DNA of 64,000 nt, from the NCBI RefSeq assembly GCF_900230185.1, contig NZ_OCSR01000001.1, positions 2,666,001 through 2,730,000 of the forward strand. Reading direction: 5' to 3'. Both the position numbers and the translations under genes were made by a program. This stretch comes from Burkholderia sp. OK233 (GTDB taxonomy: Bacteria; Pseudomonadota; Gammaproteobacteria; Burkholderiales; Burkholderiaceae). Numbering within the stretch: position 1 is the first letter of the stretch; each line of letters begins with the position of its first letter. The notes under the pieces were generated by a model. It had not been told where the DNA came from, made no database searches, and saw only the letters and a list, made by a program, of their open reading frames with translations. This document shows, in pieces, positions 47,915 through 57,187 of this stretch.

Positions 47915-48417
47915 ACGACGGCAACGAGCACTGCCCATAGACTTTCACCATCCGGCGTCCAGAATCATCGGCATCTGTCACCGGATCAAAGGCAAAATCC
48001 GCTCGCCGCGTGGCACTGTCCGGGGGCTGCGTGGCAGCCCCCGGACATGCCGGGAGCGTTGGGCCTCGTTCCGCGCCTCAAGGGTGGCTCTATGAGCCAC
48101 GGGCTACGCCCGCTGCGCCCTTGACCCACGGCCCAAGGCCGAAGGCGAGAGACCTCTCATCGGCCTGTCGCAGCCTGTTTGCGGCAATTGACTATTCGAG
48201 CGTTCTGCATCGCTCGGAATCGAAATATTCGGGACCAACTGTAAAAGGTGAAAGCCTTTGGGGCTCGCATCGCATCAAAGTCGTTTCGGGATACATAAAA
48301 GATGACTTTCGTTGCTTTATACAAATATAATAATCTACGTAAACCATTGATTTTAATGGAGTTTCGTTAGGCTATAACGAAATAAAATCCCCATAAGCTT
48401 TCACCTTTGAAAATGGC
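47915..48417. other. Structured non-coding region between recombinase and transfer gene
   Basis: Contains a perfect 12-bp hairpin (48019-48045) and a three-way-junction-like block (48078-48124: outer stem TCAAGGG/CCCTTGA, inner hairpins GTGGCTC/GAGCCAC and GGGC/GCCC). The last 150 bp are AT-rich and probably carry the promoter of the next genes. No protein gene is supported. Confidence 0.55.
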
Positions 48418-48846
48418 ATGATGTCTATCAGATCTGAAAAAGCCACGCATTCAATGACCGCCCGTTGGTTGCTACGAACTGGATTAGCCTATGTCGTCCT
48501 ACTCGTTGTCTCGCTTTGGCTCCCTCTTGGTCTTCATCGAGTCATCATGGGGCGCCGGAGGGCGTGGTTATTTCCGGCGGCATACGCTCTGCTCGGCGTC
48601 GGTGTAGTCATTTGGTTTGCTCTCGGCCGTCAGCTCGTTGGCGCAGCGGTGCTGCTGGCCTGCGGAGCGCCCTACTACGTAATTCTCGTGCGAGACTTGT
48701 TCGGTATGGCGTTGTGGGGCTGGCCGTTCGAATGGACCGTTGCCGAGAAATTTGAGGCATTGGACACCCGCTTCCATATTCGCCTTAACTTGTCCCTTGC
48801 CGTGATCATCGCGGTCGCAATGGCATGGTTGGCGCGGGTCGCCTAG
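48418..48846 (+). CDS. Hypothetical membrane protein next to traY
   Basis: 142 residues with about four hydrophobic segments (near 20-40, 48-65, 70-90 and 120-140). I recognise no family. It ends 15 bp before the TraY-like gene and is probably co-transcribed with it. Confidence 0.65.
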   Translation: MMSIRSEKATHSMTARWLLRTGLAYVVLLVVSLWLPLGLHRVIMGRRRAWLFPAAYALLGVGVVIWFALGRQLVGAAVLLACGAPYYVILVRDLFGMALWGWPFEWTVAEKFEALDTRFHIRLNLSLAVIIAVAMAWLARVA

Positions 48847-48861
48847 CCGGCAGAGACAAGC

Positions 48862-51129
48862 ATGAAAATGAAAAAAGTCCTCCTTCTCGCTGTGCTTCTC
48901 ACTGCGTCCGGTCTGGCGTTCGCCGACAGCGGCGCGACTATCAACCTGCACGCGTTTTCACCGCCGGCGGGGGACGCCGCAGTAGCCTATCTGCGGCAGG
49001 TTTTCGGTACGGTCATTGATTCCATCGTGTCCGACAGCAACGCCAAGAACGCCCCCACCGACTCCGCGCTCGGCGCGATGCTCCAGCCTTTCAATGCGGC
49101 TGTCCTTTTCCTCGGCATGCTATACATGGTGTACACGACCGTCAAAGGGACGGTCGACTCCGCGCACGATGGCGAGTTCCTCGGCAATCGGATGTCATCG
49201 GTCTGGGTGCCGATCCGCGCTGTCGCCGGCACAGGCATGTTGCTCCCGCTCGCGTCGGGCTATTCATTGATACAGGTGCTGGTACTGTGGCTTGCAATTC
49301 AGGGTGTAGGGATTGGCGATGCGACACTGACAGCAGGTCTGGACTATGTTCAGAGCTCGTCCCTCGTTGCACGTCCGAACCTCCCTGAGACGCGCCCACT
49401 GGCAGCAAATATTCTGCGATTCGAGACCTGCATGGCTGCAATGAATCAGCAGTATCAGGCGTCCGGCCGCACCACGCGAATCACTGAGCAGGAGCACACC
49501 GAAACGCTTAGCAACACGGGCGAGGTCGGTTTCGGCGACGTGCTTACCGCCGGCGCCGCCGGCGCGGCGTTCGGACCGCTTGGCGCTCTGGGGTCGACGG
49601 CCAACTCGATTGCCAACACCACATATACGGTCACCGACTACGATTGGGCGGCCAACGACAACTCCTACACCAACCCGGCTGTCTGCGGCTCACTCAGCTG
49701 GAGCCAATCTGCTGCTTCGTCGCAGGGAGACGGCAATTCGTCAATATCAAAGTCGACAATCATGCAGGCACACGCGAACGGCGTGCGCGCGATGATTGCC
49801 TCCTTGCGGCCGGTGGCCGCGCAAATCGTTGCAGGCCAGAAGCCTGCTCCGGGCGCCATTGAGCAAGCGGCGGCAGCGTACGAGAACACGCTCTTCACCG
49901 CCGCGAAAACGGCCCTGGACGCGTCAAATCAAAGCGCCAATCGGGCCAAGTTTCTCGACGATGCCAAGAGCGCCGGCTGGATTTACGTGGCCACCTGGTA
50001 CAACCAGCTCATCCAGCTGAATGACGCGATGCAGAGCACACTGAACACGCTCCCGTCATCGAAACCGGTGAGTATCGACGACAAGGAGATCGGTGATGTG
50101 CTCGTGGACTACAGAGACGCGATGACCGTCGCCGACGAATACATCAAGAACCATAGCGCGGCGGTTCAGGATGCATATCAGCAGCAGGCAGATGACGCCG
50201 TCACCGTGCCACACTCATGGGAGGACATGAAGCGACTTCTGTCACGTCCTGCGATCGCGGCGATAAACCAGTTCACCCAGCGTCTGGCCGGAGGCAACAT
50301 GTCTCATGTTGCGCAGGTGAAATCGGTCGGAGACACGATTATCGGTGGCGGCGAAGCTTTGATTGCGGCGACATTTACCGCAAATGGGCTGGCGGCATCC
50401 AATGCCTCAAAGCTGACAATCGGGAATGTGTTCGACATCGGCGCTGCGCTTTCTTCGATCAGCGGCATGGTGACATCGTTGGTCCTTGTGGTGCTATCGT
50501 TCGGCGCGGTGTGTGCGTTTTACATCCCGATGATCCCCTACATCTCGGGAATCGCTGCGGTCATCAAGTGGTTTGTGCTCGTGTTCGAGGCAGTCATCGC
50601 GGCCCAGCTTTTCGGTGTCGCTCACGCCCACCCGGAAGGTCATGACGCTGTAGGCCAGGCAGGTCCGGGCTACATGCTTCTGCTCGGTGTCGCATTGCGG
50701 CCAGCGCTGACTGTTCTTGGGTTCTTCGGATCGATATGGCTGGCTCAGCCTATATCAGAGTTCGTGAATCTCAGTTACGCAACGGCCATCGCCGGCGCCG
50801 AGCACAGCAGCCTCACCGGTATCGTTGGCTTCATCGCCTACATCGCGATCTACGCAATCATCATGACGACTGTCATGCACGGCGTATTTACGCTCACGAA
50901 CTGGGTGCCAGACAACGTTCTGCGCTGGATCGGTGGGCGCCTTGGTGCCGACGGCGTGGCCGATCGCGAGCCTAGTGAGGCTGCGGGTCGTTTCGAGGGA
51001 GGTTCAAAAAATGCGGTTCAAGGGGCGATGGCTGGCTTAGGGAAAGACGATACTCGCAGCCCACCAAACGGCGCGCCGCCCGTTATGGACCTGTTGCCGG
51101 AGCAACAATCGCAAGCCCCCTTGGATTGA
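48862..51129 (+). CDS. traY: DotA/TraY family integral membrane protein (type IVB transfer)
   Basis: 755 residues, the usual size of IncI TraY. A signal peptide ends near AFADSGAT. Hydrophobic segments near 75-95, 115-150 and a cluster at about 535-690 surround a large periplasmic loop. The stretches VWVPIRAVAGTGMLLPL and FFGSIWLAQPISEFVN are DotA/TraY landmarks. Known: DotA/TraY is an inner-membrane component of type IVB secretion and the target of entry exclusion. No other tra genes are in the window. Confidence 0.85.
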   Translation: MKMKKVLLLAVLLTASGLAFADSGATINLHAFSPPAGDAAVAYLRQVFGTVIDSIVSDSNAKNAPTDSALGAMLQPFNAAVLFLGMLYMVYTTVKGTVDSAHDGEFLGNRMSSVWVPIRAVAGTGMLLPLASGYSLIQVLVLWLAIQGVGIGDATLTAGLDYVQSSSLVARPNLPETRPLAANILRFETCMAAMNQQYQASGRTTRITEQEHTETLSNTGEVGFGDVLTAGAAGAAFGPLGALGSTANSIANTTYTVTDYDWAANDNSYTNPAVCGSLSWSQSAASSQGDGNSSISKSTIMQAHANGVRAMIASLRPVAAQIVAGQKPAPGAIEQAAAAYENTLFTAAKTALDASNQSANRAKFLDDAKSAGWIYVATWYNQLIQLNDAMQSTLNTLPSSKPVSIDDKEIGDVLVDYRDAMTVADEYIKNHSAAVQDAYQQQADDAVTVPHSWEDMKRLLSRPAIAAINQFTQRLAGGNMSHVAQVKSVGDTIIGGGEALIAATFTANGLAASNASKLTIGNVFDIGAALSSISGMVTSLVLVVLSFGAVCAFYIPMIPYISGIAAVIKWFVLVFEAVIAAQLFGVAHAHPEGHDAVGQAGPGYMLLLGVALRPALTVLGFFGSIWLAQPISEFVNLSYATAIAGAEHSSLTGIVGFIAYIAIYAIIMTTVMHGVFTLTNWVPDNVLRWIGGRLGADGVADREPSEAAGRFEGGSKNAVQGAMAGLGKDDTRSPPNGAPPVMDLLPEQQSQAPLD

Positions 51130-51145
51130 GTGCCCTGAATATTGC

Positions 51146-51493
51146 TCACACCTTGCTGAGTAGGCGCTTTTGAGGATCGAACACGTATCCGTTGTCTGAA
51201 AAGTGCTTAACCATAACTTCAGTGGCGACCCGTCCAAGCTCACCCTCGCGAAGCAGCGGATGCTCCGGAACGGCCTGGCGAAGCGCCGCACGCAGGGCTT
51301 TTTGCTGCGCGTCGCGCCCGGCCAATTCGGCTGCGCGCTTCAATTCAGCCAGCCGAGCCTCTTGTAGCTGCCGTTCCAACGACTCGCAATAGCTCTGCCA
51401 TTGACGAGCAGTCGCCTGTGCTTGACCTCTCGCTTGGAGTGATGCCGCCCAGGTGGCATCCGCCGTTCCACGGTTGTAATCGCGTATGCTCAT
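51146..51493 (-). CDS. Hypothetical coiled-coil protein
   Basis: 115 residues, mostly helical with a heptad-like middle (QSYCESLERQLQEARLAELK). It is convergent with the TraY-like gene. No family recognised. Confidence 0.6.
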   Translation of the reverse strand: MSIRDYNRGTADATWAASLQARGQAQATARQWQSYCESLERQLQEARLAELKRAAELAGRDAQQKALRAALRQAVPEHPLLREGELGRVATEVMVKHFSDNGYVFDPQKRLLSKV

Positions 51494-51545
51494 TTGTGGC
51501 TACAGTCTTAGATCTGCTCAGTCTTGCGCGTGCGAGGGCAATCAA

Positions 51546-51821
51546 TCAGACCAAGTTGCCGCGCACATTGTTGGCGAACGACTCAAAAGCTGCGATCACC
51601 GGGCCCGCGCTGAGCTGCAAGCGGTTCCGCTCCTCTTGAATCACTCGAGATAGTTCACCCGGATCTCGGCTCGCCCTTGCGACCCGGTCGGCTGACGCCC
51701 GTAGCGGGCGCCGCATCTTGCGAACCAAGCGCTGCGAGCTAAATTCAAGTGCAGGATCCGCTTCAGTCAGCAGATCGTCGAGAAGCGCGTTGGATACCGA
51801 TGCTACACCAGACGTCGTCAT
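51546..51821 (-). CDS. Hypothetical small protein
   Basis: 91 residues, charged and helical, with a basic middle (RLVRKMRRPLRASADRVAR). It lies 52 bp upstream of the coiled-coil gene on the same strand and may be co-transcribed. A modest GGGAGAT precedes the ATG. No family recognised. Confidence 0.55.
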   Translation of the reverse strand: MTTSGVASVSNALLDDLLTEADPALEFSSQRLVRKMRRPLRASADRVARASRDPGELSRVIQEERNRLQLSAGPVIAAFESFANNVRGNLV

Positions 51822-52013
51822 TTCATCTCCCTAGGATTCACAGTTTCCACAGATGCGTTTAGCAATGCTGCTGCCCGACATGCGCTGCTCTTCAACTTTG
51901 AATTTCATCGTCATTCTTCGTTAGGTTGAGCTTCCCGTGCAGTTATTGTGATTCTCAAACTATCAAATCGCAAGAAGTTTTTGTGATTCATTTTCCTGTG
52001 TACAATATGCCAC

Positions 52014-52199
52014 ATGGAAACGAAATCCAAACACCCTGGCGGCCGCCCTCGACTGCCTGACGGGCAAAAACTCGTCCAGCGCTCGATTAGACTCTCAGCC
52101 GAGCAATGGACGAAGATTGACCAATATGGGCTAGAGTGGCTGCGCCAACTTATCCAGCGAGCCAAGCCACCTCGAAATCAGCCGCCGACGGACGAATGA
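52014..52199 (+). CDS. Small DNA-binding protein, ribbon-helix-helix-like
   Basis: 61 residues. GGRPRLPDGQKLVQRSIRLS followed by AEQWTKIDQYG fits a ribbon-helix-helix repressor with a basic N-terminal arm. Its promoter region is AT-rich (51930-52010). It could be a regulator of the neighbouring accessory genes. Confidence 0.6.
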   Translation: METKSKHPGGRPRLPDGQKLVQRSIRLSAEQWTKIDQYGLEWLRQLIQRAKPPRNQPPTDE

Positions 52200-52296
52200 C
52201 TGACGGTCTCCGTGCGACGCTGCACGAGTAGGTTCGCGCCGTGCGGCCGACGAATGCATAGGGCGCGTGAGCGCCTCTCTGAAAGTGGGGAACCTG

Positions 52297-52644
52297 ATGA
52301 CCGACAAGAACGAAGACAAACAGCACAAGGCGTTGATGACGGCCTTGGAAAAGATGCAAGCGCCGCTCGAAGCTATCGCCCTGTTAAAGCTGGCCGACGA
52401 GTTTTACACGAAGGAAGAACGGGCGCAGCTCTACGTCGAATACAAGAAGCTGTTCGAGGCCGACGCGGCCGCCTACGAGGTATTGGAACAGGCGACCGCT
52501 GGCGGCGATCGGGACGCCCAGATGGCCGCGTTTGAGGCGAAGAAGGCAGCGAGCGAAGCAGCGACGGCATTCGAGAAGAAGCACCGGCTCGTGATCCGCC
52601 TTATGGACGCACGAGACAGGTTTAGCAAGAGTCGGTACGAGTAA
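52297..52644 (+). CDS. Hypothetical helical protein
   Basis: 115 residues from the ATG at 52297, which has GGGGAA well spaced upstream; a GTG ten codons earlier is the alternative. Lys/Glu/Ala-rich and probably all helix. No family recognised. Confidence 0.6.
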   Translation: MTDKNEDKQHKALMTALEKMQAPLEAIALLKLADEFYTKEERAQLYVEYKKLFEADAAAYEVLEQATAGGDRDAQMAAFEAKKAASEAATAFEKKHRLVIRLMDARDRFSKSRYE

Positions 52645-52740
52645 CTGTCGCAGCATGCGTCTGACGAGGCACCGCGGGACAAAAAGGCTACCTGTACAGC
52701 CGGCTGTCAGATGAACCGCCACGGGAACGGTTGCCCCACT

Positions 52741-53211
52741 ATGTACCTGTCCGAAATCGCACTATTAGTTGCAGCTCGGCGTGCCGAGCTCAGGCTTTCT
52801 GCCCCCCAGCTGGCGAAGCTCGCAGGGATCGACGCGGGCATGCTCGAGCAGCTCGAGGCCGGCTCGCTCGATGACATGAGCTGGAACCAGGCGCAAGCCC
52901 TCTTACGGGTCGTGGGCGTGAGCCTCAACAGCTATCGGAAGTCGGGCGGCGCTTTGCAAAGGTGCGCCACTACGGCCAGCGTGAGCCATCGGGAGTCGTT
53001 GACCCCGGAGCTTCTCAGACAGGCTTTGACGAGTGGGATGATTCCCGCCGGTTTCGAGTCGCATATTGCGGTGCTGCTCGACGAGGCGCCACCGGCGATG
53101 CTCGTGGCCGCTGTCGAGGAAGCAGCCCAACAGGGCGACGAGCTGCCCCGGATCTGGCGGACTCTCGCCGGCTGGTCCGACGCGTTGAAATCCTATCGGC
53201 CGATTTGGTAA
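52741..53211 (+). CDS. XRE-like helix-turn-helix protein
   Basis: 156 residues. The N-terminal 60 form a Cro/CI-type HTH (LVAARRAELRLSAPQLAKLA, then GIDAGMLEQLEAGS). The C-terminal part is helical. The ATG at 52741 begins the conserved part; an ATG ten codons upstream is possible. It lies upstream of the ImmA/IrrE gene and may regulate it. Confidence 0.65.
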   Translation: MYLSEIALLVAARRAELRLSAPQLAKLAGIDAGMLEQLEAGSLDDMSWNQAQALLRVVGVSLNSYRKSGGALQRCATTASVSHRESLTPELLRQALTSGMIPAGFESHIAVLLDEAPPAMLVAAVEEAAQQGDELPRIWRTLAGWSDALKSYRPIW

Positions 53212-53354
53212 ATGAAAGCGCGCGCAAGCAAAGCGGCGCGCTGACCTGGCTCGGCGATGCTATAAGCGTACTCACCTTGCCGTCGATCACCGGAGGCCCG
53301 AACGCCAATGGCGGCCGCCGATGCTAGAATTCGTGGAAACCGCCCTGCGCTGAA

Positions 53355-54500
53355 ATGACTGACGCTCTTCATCTATCCCCGCCTGTGCTCGACTGGGCCG
53401 CCCACAAAGCGGGCAGCTCCTTACGCGAGCTGGCGGAGCGCGTCTCGACGCGAGCTGCTGCAAATATCGAACGCGGCGAGCTTACTGCTGCGCAGGCGAT
53501 GAAGTTCGCGAAGGAAGCCGGCGTCCCGTTTGGATACCTGTTTCTGCCGGAACCACCACCTCAACGCGAGCCGTTACCCATCGCGGACTTTCGGACTCTG
53601 CCGGACAAACACCCGCTGAGCAAAGATTTCTACGAGGTTTTCGACGACATCGAGTTCAAGCAGGCTTGGTATCGGGAGTACCTCCTGCGCGAGGGCGCGC
53701 CCCCACTTCCATTCGTCGGCCGCTTCGCCGGGCAACGGGTCAAGGCTGGGATAGTTGCGGAGGATATTCGCGGTACTTTGAAACTTGAACTTAACGGCGT
53801 TGCAGCCCGCAATGCCGATGATCTTTACTCGTATCTCGTCACAAAAGCAGAAGCTGCCGGGGTTCTCATTTTCAAAAACGGCATCGTAGGAAACAACACT
53901 CATCGCCCCCTTTCCGTGTCCGAGTTTCGCGGTTTCGTAGTCAACGACGATTTGGCGCCGGTGGTGTTTGTCAATGGGGCAGATGCGCCTGCCGCTTGGA
54001 CGTTTACGCTGGCGCACGAGCTGGCTCATATCTGGCTCGGCGAATCCGGTATCTCTGATAGCGCCCCGGGGAACCAAAACAAGCACGAGATACTTTGCAA
54101 CGCAATCGCCGCCGAGGTCCTCGTCCCACAGGTCGAATTTGCAAAAGCATGGTCGGCAGTTCAAGGCACGGTGCCCGAGAAGATCTCGTTGCTGCGACAG
54201 CAGTTCCGAGTAAGCAGCCTAGTGATTGCGCGAAGGGCGCTTGACCTGCAGCTTGTGGCACATGATATCTACGATGCGTTCTATCAAGACGCACGTAAGC
54301 GGTCGGCCAGCAAGGGCAAGGAAAGTGGCGGTGATTTCTATTTGACGCTGGCTGTCCGCAACAGCAGGTCGTTTTCGCGCAAGGTTGCAGCGCTGGCGAC
54401 GTCCGGCGGGATCAGTTTCCGGGAAGCAGGCCAACTGCTCAATACGAATCCAAATAACGTAGCGGTCTTCCATGCCAAGCAACGAGCGCTTTCTGCTTGA
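53355..54500 (+). CDS. ImmA/IrrE-family metallopeptidase with N-terminal HTH
   Basis: 381 residues. The N-terminal HTH (about 1-50) is followed by a linker with PIADFRTLPDK. The zinc peptidase motif HELAH lies in FTLAHELAHIWLG near residue 220. Known: ImmA/IrrE proteins cleave repressors, and versions paired with DUF4411 act as antitoxin-like partners. The 3' end overlaps the next gene by 29 bp. Confidence 0.85.
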   Translation: MTDALHLSPPVLDWAAHKAGSSLRELAERVSTRAAANIERGELTAAQAMKFAKEAGVPFGYLFLPEPPPQREPLPIADFRTLPDKHPLSKDFYEVFDDIEFKQAWYREYLLREGAPPLPFVGRFAGQRVKAGIVAEDIRGTLKLELNGVAARNADDLYSYLVTKAEAAGVLIFKNGIVGNNTHRPLSVSEFRGFVVNDDLAPVVFVNGADAPAAWTFTLAHELAHIWLGESGISDSAPGNQNKHEILCNAIAAEVLVPQVEFAKAWSAVQGTVPEKISLLRQQFRVSSLVIARRALDLQLVAHDIYDAFYQDARKRSASKGKESGGDFYLTLAVRNSRSFSRKVAALATSGGISFREAGQLLNTNPNNVAVFHAKQRALSA

Positions 54501-54999
54501 CTCCGATGTCTTGATCAGCGCGAAGAATCTCCACTACAGCCCCAAGTATTGCGGGGCGTTTTGGGATTGGATCTTACAGGCGCATCAGGTCGGAAAGGTC
54601 CTCAGCATCGATAAGGTGCGGGACGAGCTTCAGGTCGGTAAGCAAGAAGATCTGTTGCATGCTTGGTCGCAACGCCCCGAGTTGTCAGATTTTTTCGTGT
54701 CAAGCAAGCCGGCGACAGCACAGTGGGGAAAATTAGCTGTGTGGGCAACTACTCGTACGCCAACATATCTCCAAGCGGCACAAGACAAGTTCCTAGATGT
54801 CAAGTCGGCTGATGCATGGCTGATCGCGTACGCCTCTACGCAGACCGATGTCACAGTGGTCACCAACGAGAAAGCCGAACCTGCCAGCAAGAGATCGATC
54901 AAGTTGCCTGATGCGGCTAACGCCTTGGGCGTGAAAACTATGACGCTGTTTGAGCTGCTTCATCTCCACGCGCATGGGACGTTTTCGTTCCAGATGTAG
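54472..54999 (+). CDS. DUF4411 (PIN-like) family protein, likely toxin
   Basis: 175 residues. The PIN-like acidic residues are in FLLDSDVLI (N-terminal), DKVRDELQVG (central) and SADAWLIAYA (C-terminal), followed by VVTNEKAE. PIN proteins are metal-dependent RNases. The 29-bp overlap with the ImmA/IrrE gene indicates a coupled toxin-antitoxin-like pair. Confidence 0.8.
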   Translation: MPSNERFLLDSDVLISAKNLHYSPKYCGAFWDWILQAHQVGKVLSIDKVRDELQVGKQEDLLHAWSQRPELSDFFVSSKPATAQWGKLAVWATTRTPTYLQAAQDKFLDVKSADAWLIAYASTQTDVTVVTNEKAEPASKRSIKLPDAANALGVKTMTLFELLHLHAHGTFSFQM

Positions 55000-55348
55000 G
55001 ACGGCCGCCGACAAACGAAATGCGGATTATCGCTGCCAGAGGTGACCTATAGATTTCTCGACGCCCCGTACGAACCTGACGCAGGTCGGACCGTCAAGGC
55101 CGAACAGCCCTCAGCACAACGCCATCCCATCCGAACAGTACCCGGCGTTCATCCATCCGATATACCGCCGTACAATTCGCGCTGTCGAGTAGTTCGGTCC
55201 TTGCCGGAAGTCCTGTATCTTCAAGGTTGATGGCCTGCTGACAGGCGCCGATCTGGCGGTTGCTCTGTGAATTCAATTTTAAATTCACAGAGTAAGTGTG
55301 GTAAGCGCATGATTTTAAAAGGAATTTCCGTAACGCCCTGAATACAAA
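55000..55348. other. Intergenic region with a perfect inverted repeat
   Basis: No gene supported. At 55263-55292 there is an 11-bp CTCTGTGAATT/AATTCACAGAG inverted repeat with an AT-rich centre, which could be an operator or a terminator between convergent genes. Confidence 0.5.
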
Positions 55349-56170
55349 TTACCTAGTTCGGGCGAGTTTCTTGTCGTGCCAATTCAGTAGCCGCTGGATG
55401 TCGCCTTCCTTGAAATCGCGGGGGCATTGCACCTTCAGGCCGAGCGCCTCGCGCACTTCCCGCATGAACTTGATGAAGCCGAACGGGTATATCTGATGCT
55501 CAAACAACAGTGTGAACCCGCCTGCTCGTCGGATGTCTTCGATATAGCTCTTCGGAGCAAATCGCATGATGAACAGGGGGCGCAGTCCCAAGTGTCTGCA
55601 CATTTCCAGCTTGATGCGTAGTTCGCCTCGTTGAATGTAGTTCTGGGTGTTCTTGATTTCGACGCCGTAGGCGATTTCATCCTTCACTACGACTCGATCA
55701 AGGTTGTGTTTGGTCTTGGTCCACGAGACACCATTCCATTCCCTCGTGTCTTGTCCGCGGGGTTGGAAACCGGCGCGTGCCAATGCGCTGTCGAGCAGCA
55801 TCTCGCAGTGACGGCCAACCGCGTGCGTAAAGTCAGGGTCGTACATCTGGGTCAGATAGCTCTGCAACTTCTTGGCTTCCCGCTTGAAGTAGCGATAGCC
55901 GGGATGCGTATAGAAGTGCACTTTCTGTGTGTTCGCGATCATCCGCGGGTCGAATGCGAGTTTTCTTTCTTGGGCAAGTTCGGACAGCCCCTTGTTGGTA
56001 ATCCAATGAAAATAGTCGCGTTCGAGCAGCGTTTCAATCTGGACTGAGTAGAAGACGCGCTCTGGCTCATTGTCAAAGATCGCCATGATGGCGAGCTTGG
56101 CCTCGTCAATCTTGACGTCGCGTGGCCGTTCTTCTTCGTCGGGTTCGTTTTCGTAGTGGTAGTCGTCCAT
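55349..56170 (-). CDS. PD-(D/E)XK nuclease-like protein
   Basis: 273 residues. A helical N-terminal half is followed by a restriction-endonuclease core near 160-200: LDRVVVKDEIAYGVEIKNTQ supplies Asp, Glu and Lys in D...ExK order. The C-terminus ends with a short basic stretch. I do not recognise a named family. It is divergent from the TIR-like gene, sharing a 123-bp promoter region, which suggests a joint system. Confidence 0.6.
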   Translation of the reverse strand: MDDYHYENEPDEEERPRDVKIDEAKLAIMAIFDNEPERVFYSVQIETLLERDYFHWITNKGLSELAQERKLAFDPRMIANTQKVHFYTHPGYRYFKREAKKLQSYLTQMYDPDFTHAVGRHCEMLLDSALARAGFQPRGQDTREWNGVSWTKTKHNLDRVVVKDEIAYGVEIKNTQNYIQRGELRIKLEMCRHLGLRPLFIMRFAPKSYIEDIRRAGGFTLLFEHQIYPFGFIKFMREVREALGLKVQCPRDFKEGDIQRLLNWHDKKLARTR

Positions 56171-56293
56171 CGTGCGGCGCTCCGGATTGATATGAAAATA
56201 TCATGGCCGACATTTCTTGATGTCAAATCTCTGCGAATTTTCTCTTCTCTATATCTGATAATGTCCTCTATCACATATAAAAAAGGAGAGACC
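56171..56293. promoter_or_regulatory. Divergent promoter region of nuclease and TIR-like genes
   Basis: AT-rich, 123 bp, with a small GATAT/ATATC inverted repeat near the nuclease side and AAAAAGGAGAG as a strong ribosome site in front of the TIR gene ATG. Confidence 0.5.
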
Positions 56294-57187
56294 ATGGCTT
56301 CCCGTCGTCCCGCTGCCCCGCCACCAGTTGCACCCAGGCTCAGGCTTCAGCCGGTGGACCTTGAAAAAGGCATTGATCGTCTTGGCCAACGTATCGCTGA
56401 ACTACAAGCGTTTGACGTGGCAGCCGTGCCGACAGGCAATTCGCCGGGACTGACCGCTCTTTCTGCCGCGATTAAAGACACTCTTGAGCGCTGCTTTGGT
56501 GAAAATACGTCAGCCTTCAAGCGATTCGAGGGCGCCGCATCGTTGTCTTGGCATCCCATGATCATCATGTATGGTGGACACACTACCCCGGCGCATGAGT
56601 ACCTTGCAGGGGTTAAGGCCAAGATCGAGCATTCCGTCGCGCTGCTACAGGAAGCTCAACGTGTCTTGCGGGAGGATCTGGCTGATGTCCAGCATGAAGC
56701 CGCCCCAGTAACAGCCTATGTCGAAGAACCCAAACTGCTTTCCCGACGTGTGTTCGTCGTTCATGGCCATGACGGCGAGGCGCGCGAGCTAGTCGCACGC
56801 TTTCTAAAAGCGATGGACTTCGATCCCGTCATCTTGCACGAGCAAGCGAATCAGGGTGGCACCATCATCGAGAAGTTTGAAGCGAACAGCGACGTTGGAT
56901 TCGCCGTGGTGCTACTGACCCCAGACGATGTGGGACGCAGCATCAAGGAAGATGATCTGAAGCCGCGAGCGCGGCAGAACGTGCTGCTCGAGCTTGGGTA
57001 CTTCATCGGCCGTCTTGGACGTACCAAGGTATGTGCACTTAAACGCGGCGATGTCGAGCTTCCGAGCGACTATGTCGGTGTCGTCTGGGAAAAGATGGAC
57101 GACGGCGGCGGCTGGAAGCTGGCCCTGGCGCGTGAACTCAAGGCAGCGGGCCACGAGGTGGATCTAAACAAGGCGTTCTCATTGTGA
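56294..57187 (+). CDS. TIR-like nucleotide-binding domain protein (putative defence effector)
   Basis: 297 residues. The N-terminal half (about 20-130) is helical. The C-terminal TIR-like domain (about 150-280) reads RRVFVVHGHDGEARELVARF, then QGGTIIEKFE (candidate catalytic Glu), VVLLTPDDVG and NVLLELGYFIGRLG. Related TIR proteins degrade NAD+ or bind cyclic nucleotides in anti-phage systems. The ATG at 56294 is fixed by the AAGGAGAG before it. The last codons overlap the next gene. Confidence 0.85.
   Translation: MASRRPAAPPPVAPRLRLQPVDLEKGIDRLGQRIAELQAFDVAAVPTGNSPGLTALSAAIKDTLERCFGENTSAFKRFEGAASLSWHPMIIMYGGHTTPAHEYLAGVKAKIEHSVALLQEAQRVLREDLADVQHEAAPVTAYVEEPKLLSRRVFVVHGHDGEARELVARFLKAMDFDPVILHEQANQGGTIIEKFEANSDVGFAVVLLTPDDVGRSIKEDDLKPRARQNVLLELGYFIGRLGRTKVCALKRGDVELPSDYVGVVWEKMDDGGGWKLALARELKAAGHEVDLNKAFSL

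Noticed and set aside
51911..52165. 84-codon minus-strand frame
   Set aside because: Antisense to the ribbon-helix-helix-like gene at 52014, which has the better start and recognisable motif.
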